Shown: piece by piece, positions 24,501-35,201 of the stretch
Numbering within the stretch: position 1 is the stretch's first letter
Layout of the letters: every line of letters begins with the position of its first letter
Origin: Plantago elongata
Lineage: Eukaryota; Streptophyta; Magnoliopsida; Lamiales; Plantaginaceae
Direction of reading: 5' to 3'
DNA length: 49,217 nt
NCBI GenBank assembly: GCA_036897095.1
Contig: JAYMSP010000504.1
Location: 1-49,217 of the forward strand
Position numbers and translations under genes: made by a program
Notes under the pieces: generated by a model
What the model was told of the DNA's origin: nothing
The model's database searches: none
What the model saw: only the letters and a program-made list of their open reading frames with translations

Positions 24501-27500
24501 TACAGAGTCTGTAAGCTCTCTTTCCCGCCCATCATCCAAATCAAGAAGTGAAAGCTCCCCATTTGTCCTCAATATTAAACATCTACAAAAGGGAGGGGGG
24601 AGACCAATCAAAACATAGAAGGCCGAAGGTCGAGAATCAGAATAGAAGAATTAAATTTGAAACACAAACCTAGCAGGTTCTCGGGATAATATATCTGAAG
24701 ACGGGTCACTTCTCAAATCATACTCCCGTGGAAGCTGGTCGGGGATAAAACGCATAGCAGCAGGATGGCTTTTTGCGGTCATGATTGAAAGTTCTCGTAC
24801 TGTAGAAAGCTGTTTGTCATTTTATCACTTAAAAGTGCATGGGGAATAATCTAGAAGACTAGAACCACTAAGCTCTCATTTGAAAAGTGAATGTTAGCAC
24901 AATATTGTATAAGCCAAGAGACACTGACAGCTCTTTTAAAACTTTTATTACCTGTAAATTTGAAGTGCTAGAAGGTGATAATTCGCCAGATAATTTCACA
25001 TGGAATATATGGACATCAAATGGCCGATAAGTGACAAGCAGATAGTCTCCATAAACATCCATAACCATAGGTTTTGTAAGCAGAGGCTTCTGACAAAGTA
25101 GCGAACTTTGATCAAGGTGATATCTTGGGTAGAAAAGCAATTCATATCTGCAATCATCAGTAAAAGTTGAGTTAGCAAATACGGCACACAACTACACAAG
25201 ACTAGCTAGGATAATAGTTCGAGGTTAAGAACGGAAACATATAAAGTAAAGAGTGATCTTGAAACTGTCACCATATAAGTCTCAGAACAATAATATGTGT
25301 TACATGTATTACATGCACAGATATAACTCTAATGCAGTACTGCAAAAGAAAAAATGTGAGTTCCTGAAATAATGGCACCTAGTGTGACACTAATCTTATT
25401 CAGAGAAATTAGGTGTTTTGGTAATTATAGATTTCCAGATTTGAACTATCAGCATTTATCTTTCTTTAGTGTTTACTTTACTGATTGAAGGTCACATTGG
25501 GCAATAGAATTTCAGATTCAGTTTCAGCAAGTTCTCATGACATGGTGTGCATGAAAGTTTAGTAAAAACTAACCTAATACTAATACACCAACTGCTGAAA
25601 TACCAAATTACAATCATCAGAATTGACCTGATTATATAAGCTCTTCAGGAAATTGCAATATTAAGATCTTAGATTAAAACATAGTCAATTCCAGGAAAAG
25701 AAAAAAGACAGAGAGAGGTATTAATGCAAACAAACCAAAACTACTCATGCAGGGAGCCATGAAAGAGCTTGATAAAATTTAAATAGACAGCAGCATAATA
25801 TATAGCAGAGATACCATAATCTTTAATGAGTGTTTAGATGTAGCTATTGTCGATTTTTTCGTTCTTAATAAACTAACAAGTGAATCACAAAAAAACTCGG
25901 TATAACCATCTCATTCACAGTGAAACATTACGACACAGTAACTTATATGATCAATTGGATATATCCAGGATTATAGCCCACTTGCAAAACATTTCAGACA
26001 GCCAAGTTCAAATATGCATGTGCAAGATCAGTTGTGAAACTATAAGTATAATTGTCATGGTTAATCTGAAATAACAATAATGACAAGTTATAGCCCAACG
26101 GCACTTACGTGCCCAAAGAGTCCACGTAATTGCAGACAACAACGATTTTCCCCATCCACAGCAACCCCCTGCATTGAATTCTCTGTTCCTGAGTGACATC
26201 TCCAAACACTCTCCACCTCTTCAAGCGTATGTCATACAAAATTAAACCATGAAGCCCAGCAACTGCCAAGTACATTCCATCTCTACTGGCAGCAACATGT
26301 AAAATAGGCCAGTTTTGAGATATATATGAAACCTGGAGGAAGAATGTTCAGTTTAAGTAAAGCTCTATGGTTAAGATAAAGAAAAGAGGCAAAGTCGGCA
26401 GATTGTGTAATGCGTAACTGGAAGATTGAGGTGTAAGATCTTGAGCTCATCACTATCTTCTGATTGAACAACAAGCAAGCGGTCTTCACCATAGATAACT
26501 TGACGCACGTAGGTTGTGCCAGAAACACCTCTGTTCAGGCAACATTTACCAAAAGAAAAGGCAATTATTCTCTCTGAAGATCCTTCTTCTATAGCATAAA
26601 GCCTATACCCATATTCGTCCCAATGCATGAGTGATGCACCACCCATCATGGGTTCATATTTCAAATCCTGGTTCGGTTTAACTACAGGAGAAGAGACAGA
26701 ACCCAAGCCAATTTGGCGGACTGTTGACATTAAACGACATCCAGAGACAGACCAAACTGTAATGCCTCGTAGCTTCCATCCAACTGCAAAAGCAGAGTTA
26801 TCAGGTGTCCACGCGATGCAATTTACTGGACCAGTATCTTCCGCAGAATATCTGCACCAAGAAACAAGGTATTTGGTTCATTTAGAAAGTATAATGCAAA
26901 TGAAACTGAACTGCACAAATTATCAAACTGGAATCCTGAAAGACTCAAAAACTGTTGCTTATGCATACTTACATCTACCCCACAGAAAAACCGTCCAAGC
27001 TATATATACTCTGTTCAACTGAGTGAACTGAACACCATAATCCTCTTTGAGATCTTCAATTCTATATTTGTACTGAAAATATTTCTAATAATAAGTAACA
27101 ACTCTTTTTCATGCATCTTATTTGTCTTGAATCTTCATAATATTAAAACAGACTGCTCTACCAAGTCAAATAAAAGCTACTTCAATTCTCAACATCATTC
27201 TATCTTTTAAACTGTCTGTCTTGTACGAAAATTTAAGATGGAACACCTGTTTGAAACAGCATAATACCTTTTAAGCTTAGAGTGAATGTTAGTAGTTGAT
27301 GGCCCGTGTATTAGTGACCATACTGATCTCTAAGTATTACAGCTAATGTGCTCCTCATTCAGTCACTGAAATGATATTCTAAATATCTACGAATGAAATC
27401 ACATAACTATCCACCCACAACACCCCCCACCCCCGCATCACCTCCAAAATAGACATAAATGTAACAGGAAATGCAAAAGCTCTTCAAAAAAGGCCCGAGG

Positions 27501-30500
27501 ATATGAAGTCAGGCTGAATGATAGTTTTACAATGTTTAGATCATATTGTCTGCTTGACAACAAAGAGGATGAAAGACCAGAGTTAAGCTACTCAGAACTT
27601 AGTGGGGACTAAAGTATTTTGTCAAGACTCAATATGCACCAATTCTCCACTCCACAAACCTCTGGAAAATGATAGGCTTACCCCCAGTCATACAAAGAAA
27701 CAGAACGGATGAGCTTCGCAGAATCTGCAAGGTCATATAGTTCAACGGTGCCTTTACGGGTCCCAGCAGCAAGAATCTGCTGCTCTGGAGCCACTGATAT
27801 GCAAACAACCTCACTGGAAGTCAAACTCCTCTCAGCTCTGATCGCTTCAGTGTGCTTTAACCCTTTCTTACTCACGGAATATAACATGAGTTCTCCATTA
27901 GAAAATAACACAAAAAGTAGCCGCATAATAGATGAGTATTCAAGATGGACAACACCAGAATCCTGAAAACCAACATGGTGTGACTTATCAATCGCATGGC
28001 TATGAATCCCACCAGAAGCCACACCATTGCTCAAGTTATTGGACAAATTATTGGCTGCAACTTTGTCATTTAACCGCAAATCGAGGAAAAATGCACCACC
28101 AAACTGCATAATAGTAGATAACTGTGTTAATCATACATTACAAAAAGCATCAAATAGTTGTGTTCGTACATCAGATAAACAAACTACCGAGCTACTTAAC
28201 ACACCCATAGTTGTAGCAATGTCATGCAAAAAAGCACATACCTCGCCCTTCCAAGATATGTTATACACTGATCCATCAGATAAGCCGATCAAGATGTTTT
28301 TGCTATCACAAATTATGTTGCTCCTGTCATCCAGAAAGGAAACAACAATTTATGATGAGATATAAAAAAAAAAAAACTATAAGGCTGACAATTACATCTC
28401 TACGCGTCGAGATTGAGAAACGAAGGAATGCCCAAACAGATCATATGATCGACTGATAAGGGCAGTGGACTCTCAAGGTTGCGGAGGATGGTCACATATT
28501 CAACCTTAACAATTGTGCCACATCCATAGGATCATTAAGCTCACAGAAAATTTGATAGGCATTGGAATGTTGATAATCAAGCATTAGAGGAAAATAAACA
28601 ATCATATAAAAACTTGATTGAGTTGTAAATAGCATAAGAAATCTCACAAACCAGAATGTTTAACTTGAAATGATGACACTATAAGATTATAAGAACTGCA
28701 AAGCTCAACACAGACAGCATCCTAATATTAAATTTCTTAGGAAAGACCGGCTTCTCCTAAAATTAGGAAAAACCACACCACCATGTGTCTGCCACATTCC
28801 CCCAACTTACATAGTATGAAGTGATTTTTTTCTAATGTTTAGGAAAAACAGGTATTTCCTGCGACTGACTCCATCCTTGTTGATATTATTTTCCACCCAA
28901 ATAACAGGAAGGTGAGCACACCATTCAGTGATCAAATTTTTCATCTTTCATTTTGCTTTTTCCTACTATATGTAAAAAATAAATTAATATTTACCCAACA
29001 TGGTTCGGTTCGCTTCAGTGGCATCTGTAAGATACGTAATAACCAGAATATGTCAAATCGTGGTATGCCACCCGTTTTTGGGATTTACCAGAAATATGCC
29101 TACATAGAATGCGTATCTTTGTACTTTGAGTTGGATAACATTAAGCTTCTATCTTTCGTAACTAAATATAAGGGATAAATGCAAGGTTGAAAACAAAATA
29201 AAAGGATGGTCAATTCTTGAGATACAATACATACATAGAGGGCATAACGAAGGGATCTGTTCACGATGTTTGCTGACACGAGCCAAACAAAGCACATATG
29301 CTGAAAATGAAGGTTTTAAGCATGAATGCTTACGCTGTCAAATTCTTATTCGCAAATGGGACTTGCTCACTCATGAGTAGAGAAACATTTACAAGAAATA
29401 AGCCAGTCGGCTGCTTCCCACCAGTATGTATTTTCTTTTCTGTGATCTGAACCTTAAAAATGTGAAGGAAAAAGGTGGATGTCTGCAAAAATAATAGGAA
29501 AATTATGAGTGCCCCAAACATATTATATTAAACCAATGTTCTAAGTAGAAACTGAATTGAGAATGCAACCCTGTTCTAATCTAGATAACTTACCCACTTT
29601 CTAAATTTGGAGGCTCCAGAGCCAAAGCAAAGTAACTTGCTCAATGAGTTATACAAGAAAAGCCTCTTTGGGGAAGAAATATTTATTGACTATAGTTGAA
29701 TATTGTATAACGAGATTTTAAGTATAGGCAATGAACAAATGAAGCTACTGCGTTAAATTTCTAATTTGTTTAATCTAGTACCATTGCTACCAACAACAAA
29801 AGCACTGCCAATTATCCAAAAAGATAATGCTTAATAATCAAAACTAAAGTAGGCTGGTCTAGTATAATTCAAGAAATAAATAGATATATAGGAAAAGATC
29901 GTAAACACTGCTAAGCAGCAAGTATCTGGTTTAAGAAAATCAGTCCCCATAATAACCGACCAGTTGATAACAGGATTTCCAATATTAGCCTAATTTTGCT
30001 ATCAAAATACTCACCCAAGCTCTGAAGAATAACTATTTCTACAATACTGGCTATTCTGATGAGTGCTAACAAAATACACAACCAAATACTCCATAATAAC
30101 ATTTTCAATACAGTATCAAAGCACTATATGTTTGGTTAGTCACCCAGTTCAACAGTTACAGTGGCAGAGCTTTACATTGTCAATAAGGCTCAGTTATCTT
30201 CCTCTGAACAGAACTGAACTCATCTAAATTGAATCGAATTTATTTGTAGTATAAAAATGTACTACGCAGAACTGAACTGAGTCTGAATGAAACTAATGAG
30301 TTAATAGAGCCTAAAATGCTGATCAAACTTGGTGCACTTCACTAAATCCTTACATCGGCGCTAACAGGCAGTACATTACATTTACAATGTCACTACTAAT
30401 GATACTTACAAGCACAGCAATGAGCTTAGTGTCAGGACTCCAGACAGCCTGCAAATTCTCCCCCTCTTTCCGAATCGAATCGGAATCTCTCTTATATTTC

Positions 30501-30762
30501 CCCAATCTCACTCTATGCTGATCAACACAAAATCAAAAACAATATCGAATGAACAATACATTTTCACAAAAAAAATCACAAATGAGCTAATGCAAACAGA
30601 CATAATATCCCGAACCTGTGAGGAAGACCAGAGCTCAAGGTGAGTAGGAGAGACGACGAGAAGCAACCGATTGACAATTTTGAGGTATATGATCTGCTGC
30701 CGTGAAGTGCAGTTAGGTAATTCGAGTGGGATGACCTGCGGCCATCCGTAGGCCATATACAT
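18566..30762 (-). CDS. RIC1: RIC1 homologue, Rab6/Ypt6 GEF subunit, 23 exons
   Basis: In yeast and animals RIC1 pairs with RGP1 to activate Ypt6/Rab6 for retrograde traffic at the Golgi. The same role is inferred here. Exons (transcript order): 30762-30616, 30517-30410, 29482-29334, 28323-28242, 28103-27682, 26851-26419, 26332-26109, 25147-24952, 24809-24670, 24582-24408, 24313-24260, 23932-23753, 22579-22467, 21787-21611, 21119-21062, 20505-20446, 19975-19934, 19856-19726, 19631-19496, 19412-19335, 19096-18980, 18797-18735, 18652-18566. Phase is kept throughout, giving 1123 aa, close to plant RIC1 proteins. The N-terminal half is WD40-like (YGWPQVIPL at the start, AVWSPD, CIAWTPDNSAFAVGW). 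The C-terminal RIC1 domain begins around residue 750 (LLRHLLQRDKREEALRLA) and includes WADLFSAAG. The exon 6 donor (gttacg) is weak but keeps phase. Nothing is broken. Confidence 0.95.
23367..23388. repeat. 22-bp homopolymer G run in RIC1 intron 12
   Basis: An uninterrupted run of 22 G on the plus strand corresponds to C22 in the RIC1 pre-mRNA. It lies mid-intron, well away from both splice sites. Such runs are unstable and prone to sequencing error, so the exact length is uncertain. Confidence 0.9.
28324..29333 (-). other. RIC1 intron 3, about 1 kb, no gene inside
   Basis: This is one of the larger RIC1 introns. An 88-codon plus-strand frame near 28912 has no recognisable features and looks accidental. 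No transposon ends were found. Confidence 0.6.
30187..30311. mobile_element. Tourist-like MITE, copy 2, in RIC1 intron 2
   Basis: This 125-bp element is flanked by TAA (30184-30186 and 30312-30314), with ends ggctcagttatctt and, reversed, ggctctattaactc. It shares 'tgtagtataaaaatg' and the following 'cagaactgaact' block with copy 1. It sits inside an intron, about 100 bp from the exon 2 donor. Confidence 0.65.
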
Positions 30763-30899
30763 GTTGAAGAAATTGTAAAATCGAGAGAGATTTCGGAATA
30801 TAGAGGGAGGGAAATTTTAGGGTTCTGAAGTTGTAGTTGGATCGGAGGAAGAAGACGATGATGATGTTGATGTGGTTGCCACCACCATTTCAGGTACAG

Positions 30900-32660
30900 A
30901 GAAGAAGATCCAGAATCAGATCTTCGTAACTCTCAGTCTGTAATTTCTTTTTCTATTTTCATCATTTTAAGAGAGTTAACAAAGTGATAGTCGCGAGTCT
31001 AATGATTGACGGTTTTATTCAAGACGGACCATGTTAAAATTATATTAATATATTATTCAAAGTTAATAAACTATTTTGTCCACAATCATTCTTGATCTTA
31101 AAGAATTTTATGAAATTAGCAACAATAAAATGAATACTTCAAAGTTTTCCATTATAACATTGATTTTATTTTAGGTACTGACGTTTTATTTCTCTATGTT
31201 TAATTAGTTTATTTTTTCAACCATATTACATCGACGAATTTTAATAAATGTAATATAACTTTATCTATAAACATCCGAAAAATATTTTGAACATATATTT
31301 GAATTCGCCTTGACAAAACGAATCCACAGACATCAATCTTGAATACAATTATTAATAAAATAAATTATTTTATAAATTAAAATAAAATATAAATTTATTA
31401 AATAAGATAAAATGAAATAATGAAATTTAAAAATAGAAAATTTATTAAATTAATTTTATTTTCAACAGGTAATGTATATATTTGACTGTTCATTTTTATA
31501 TGTTGGCATTACATGAAGTATTTATTGAATAACATATAATTTTATTTATAAAATAATTAAAAATATTTGAAATATATTTGAATTGTTCGTGACAAGAAAA
31601 ATTCATCTACAAAAATCTATTATATTATTACTAATTAAATAATTATCATATTCACTAAAATAAAATATGAATTTAATAAATAAAATAATAAAATTTTATA
31701 AAATGAGCATTTATTAAATACAATAAATGATACACCGTATTAAGCGCGATGCCCGTGAATTTTATAAATTAATTATAAATTAATTACTATACTACATATC
31801 TAACTCCATCTGATGTGGCCTACCTAAATTCTATATATCAATTTTGTTTAAATTTAAATTTTGAGATTAATACTTGCCCAGTGTAGAGTCCTGAAATAGT
31901 GCTTAAGAAATTCAATTGAAAAAATATAAAAAAATATTAAAATATTGACAACATTTTTTGTAAAAAAATTGCAAATATATTCAAAGTAATTATATAACCG
32001 AATAGGAGAAATCCAATTTTACTTCCAATTTTTTCTCAATTTGTTGTTTGTCTATGTAAAATGTTTCTCTTTAAAAACAATCCCACTCTCACACATAGTG
32101 AGCGTGAGATACAGTCGTTACATGGCCTTTTCTTTTCTTCTTCCCACATCAATTCTCTCATCTTCCTTCTTTGTCCACATAATTTTCTTTCATGTCGACT
32201 TCTTCTCTTACTTCCATGTGTAAGTTGTGTCCGGACATTCTTCGTTGGGAAACTATGATAATTACGAGATCCAAAAATAAATCGCGAAAGGTCTTCAAGT
32301 AACAAAAGGAGCTATGTGCAGATCATATAGGTTGAAATTAAACGAATGACGAATGTGCCGCTAGAGCAACACTGGATTTCATCGTCAATCTCGTCGGGAG
32401 TTGCGATTTTCTTTACCTCGAAGAATTCGAATTTTCTCCATTTATACATTCTTATTCATTAAATAAAAAGAAACCACAAGAATTGTACACGCCCTTAAGT
32501 GTATAAACCTGCAAATTTGACAGGTGCATGCAATAATGAGATTAGAATTCAGAGGAGGAGACAAGTGGGTGGGCTACGGCGGTGATGGGTGAAACATGGT
32601 GGCGTTTTACCACTTTCCAATTAACTCATGCGTTTAACAAAAAATTTCGACGTTGTTTTT
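30900..32660. other. AT-rich gene-free region upstream of RIC1
   Basis: The RIC1 promoter and 5' UTR should lie in the first few hundred bases above 30762, but no clear TATA box was seen. Two diverged segments, about 31250-31445 and 31530-31720, share a common order of words ('atatttgaatt', 'gacaa', 'aaaataaaatat', 'atttattaaat'), indicating an old duplication. An 89-codon minus-strand frame at 32036-32305 has no recognisable domain. Confidence 0.5.
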
Positions 32661-32669
32661 AATGCAGTC

Positions 32670-32862
32670 AATTGTTTATTGTTATAATATGAATATTAAA
32701 TTAGTTAGTGGAGGTTTTTAGTTAGTGGAAGTCTTTTTGAGTATAATATGAATAATAAATTAGTTAGTGGATATACTCTTTTGCTATTTTTTGGAACGTG
32801 TCTAGTTTCGTGGTACCTCTATAAAAGAAATGCGTGTCTCATCGTACGAGACGGAGGGAGTA
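32670..32862. mobile_element. Truncated Stowaway-like MITE remnant
   Basis: The right end, 'gagacggagggagta', matches the Stowaway terminal inverted repeat and is followed by sequence compatible with a TA target. 'aaattagttagtgga' is repeated inside. The corresponding left terminus is missing, so only a part survives. Confidence 0.5.
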
Positions 32863-32895
32863 GTTTTTTAGCCACAGTGGCTTAACACATACAAT

Positions 32896-33541
32896 TTCAG
32901 AGAAAATAACTTTACTGTGTTGAACAAAAATGACAAACACTACGTACCGACCCGATTAATCTAGCCCTCATTTGTATCATCGAAGACTTTTATGGGTGGG
33001 GGTGTTTAGAGAACCAAACGTTCGTGAAAATTTCACGAAAATTTCAATCAACACGCAGTTCGTATTCGATATTGACATATTCGAACTGTTCGCGAACACG
33101 TTCGCTAACAAACGAACACGAACACAAAATTATTACAATGTTTGAATTCTAGTGTACCTTTATGCCGTGTAGGGTATCGACAACTACCTGGATGATTGGG
33201 CGGCTCGGGTTCAATATCCTCATCCTTGACCTCCTCTATTTCTTCTGAACAATGTTAACAAAATCTTTATGATTCTTAGTGTGGCGTAAAGGTACACTAG
33301 AATTCGAACATTGTAATAATTTCGTATTTGTGTTCGTTTATTAACGAACGTGTTCGCGAACAGTTCGAACATGTCAATATCGAATACGAACTGAGCGTTA
33401 ATTAAAATTTTCGTAAAATTATCACGAACGTTTAGTTCGCTAAACACACCTACCTATGAGTTTTCAACGATACAAATGAGGGCTAGATTAATCAGGATTT
33501 TTGTTCAACACAGTAAAATTCTTTTCTCTGAAGTTTTACAA
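32896..33541. repeat. Long inverted repeat (foldback-like), arms about 260 bp
   Basis: The left arm (about 32896-33166) and right arm (about 33285-33541) are reverse complements over almost their full length. By eye they are roughly 85-90% identical with small gaps. Shared landmarks include 'ttactgtgttgaacaaaaa', 'tagccctcatttgtatc', 'cagttcgtattcgatattg' and 'gaattctagtgtaccttta'. A loop of about 118 bp separates them and is more GC-rich than the surroundings. Its minus strand contains a run rich in Glu, Asp and Pro codons without a start. No transposase and no clear target duplication were seen. It could be a foldback or MITE-type element or a hairpin RNA locus. Confidence 0.85.
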
Positions 33542-33559
33542 TCCCAATAATCAATTCAT

Positions 33560-34470
33560 TTTTCTTAATACATTATTTGACTACATAGATGATGATGTTT
33601 GCTGGGAAAAGCAGAAGTAAAATTTTTGTTGTTTGCGTGGCCCATACTAAATCAATTAGTACATGGCCACCGTATTTTTTGAATAAGTACTATTTTGATA
33701 AAATAATAATTTTAACTATTGCACGTGGCCCACCCATAAATTTTAATAAAACCATAAATTGACACGCATTACTTGCGTGGAAGTTTCAACTTATTATGTT
33801 TACTTTAAAAATTATAAATTAATAATTTATATTATCATAGAACTATTAATAACATCATAGTATTAATTATGACGTAATACATTTTCAATAAGATTAAATT
33901 ATATAATTGTTGCAAGGAAAAACAAAATTAAAATGAAGGCTAAATAGCAAAAAAGACATTTTGGTCTGCTAACTACCTTTGTAATGTTCCTTTTTATAAT
34001 AGTAATAATAATAGATAATAGATTGTGAATATATATAGTATTCAGGTAGATTACAATATTAAACTCGTGAGAACTATGTTTCAAGCAGATAAATTCATAT
34101 AATATAAGACGTTTATTGATCTAATCACGCGTATAACATCTAAGTATTCTATACTAGATAATGAGATTTATTGTGTAAATATGTGTATGATACACAATAA
34201 TAGATCATAATAGGCCTGAACGTTCGCTAGTATATCCATATGGGGCAAACGGGTCAAGAAATTTCAAAATAGTATTTGTATTAGCAAAACAATATGAATG
34301 ACATAATCAATAATATATGTAAAATACTTGAAATTAAACAAAATAAACGAGGAATGATAATATTTTGTAATTAGGTTTTTTGAAACCCTCCCATTATTAA
34401 ATCGATCTAGATTGATCCGACTGGTTAAACTTATTAAAGTTAAAATTGTGGTTAAATTTATAATTGATCT
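33560..34470. other. AT-rich gene-free stretch
   Basis: This stretch is strongly AT-rich with no credible ORF on either strand and no repeat with recognisable ends. Confidence 0.6.
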
Positions 34471-34474
34471 TCAT

Positions 34475-34585
34475 CTGAAAACTCACTAATTCAATTAAGA
34501 ATCATTCAGTTCTACTTAGTTGTTTTTTACTACAAATAAATTCAGTTCACATGTAATGTATAGAACTTACTCTGATAGTTGTCGG
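34475..34585 (-). mobile_element. Diverged relative of the Tourist-like MITE, copy 3
   Basis: The reverse complement contains 'gaatttatttgtagta' followed by an A-rich spacer and 'agaactgaatg', in the same order as in 30187-30311. The ends and target duplication cannot be fixed. It lies just downstream of the small Cys-rich gene. Confidence 0.4.
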
Positions 34586-34747
34586 GTGCACTTCTGAGTT
34601 CAAGTTGAATAAACAAACGATAATAAATTTTCAACAAGAATGTATAGAAAAAAATATAGATACTTAGTACACTTCAATAATATTTATGTTATATATATAA
34701 AATACATCATCTTTATTGGCGGTATCATTAAAATTTGCCATCAACCC

Positions 34748-34963
34748 TTATTTTTTATGTCCATCTCTTAAACGACTCTCCTGTGAGGGTGGTGTTTGAA
34801 AACACCTCGCTTGGCATTCATAGACACATTGCCAATCAATGGTACCACTCATATGTGGACAAGAGGACATACACATTCTTACACATTCCTCCATCTTATC
34901 GCCATTTGCCACACAAAAAATAAGGATCATCACCATCATGATGCTAGCTAATTTGTTTTCCAT
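34748..34963 (-). CDS. Small secreted six-cysteine peptide (thionin- or hairpinin-like)
   Basis: This single-exon frame encodes 71 aa. Residues 1-21 (MENKLASIMMV then ILIFCVANG) form a clear signal peptide, leaving a mature peptide of about 50 aa. It has six cysteines at 27, 31, 35, 46, 50 and 54, in the pattern C-x3-C-x3-C-x10-C-x3-C-x3-C. Paired CxxxC motifs separated by about ten residues are the mark of helical-hairpin peptides (alpha-hairpinins), and short plant thionin-like proteins have similar triplets. The C-terminus is charged and Lys-rich. A TATA box lies 73 bp upstream. Roles in defence or in pollen/reproductive signalling are known for such families, but none can be assigned here. 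The gene is isolated between transposon-rich stretches. Confidence 0.7.
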   Translation of the reverse strand: MENKLASIMMVMILIFCVANGDKMEECVRMCMSSCPHMSGTIDWQCVYECQARCFQTPPSQESRLRDGHKK

Positions 34964-35035
34964 TTTTTATTTTTTTATACAGACTAGTATCGATAATAAT
35001 TATGGAGGTGTAAAAATGTTATAATAGCAGTGCTC

Positions 35036-35043
35036 TATTTATA
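35036..35043 (-). promoter_or_regulatory. TATA box of the Cys-rich peptide gene
   Basis: On the minus strand this reads TATAAATA, within ctataaatagagc, and is correctly placed for a 5' UTR of roughly 40 nt before ATG 34963. It supports the ORF being a real gene. Confidence 0.6.
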
Positions 35044-35201
35044 GGTTGATTGATGACTTGTAGGTTGAAGCTATTTTATAAATTGTTTTAATATTACTAC
35101 CTTTTTCCTCTTTCTTTTTTCTTTTGAATTTAACTTTATTATTATGCAGTCAAACATAATTTATGTTTGACCACAAATAACTTTTAAAATATAATGATTT
35201 G

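Noticed and set aside
31735-31760. Possible second Helitron hairpin (caccg ... ccgtg)
   Set aside because: The stem does not pair properly and no CTRR follows at the right distance on either strand.
32036-32305. 89-codon minus-strand frame rich in Arg and Lys
   Set aside because: There is no domain or start context, and opposite-strand frames of similar length overlap it; probably chance.
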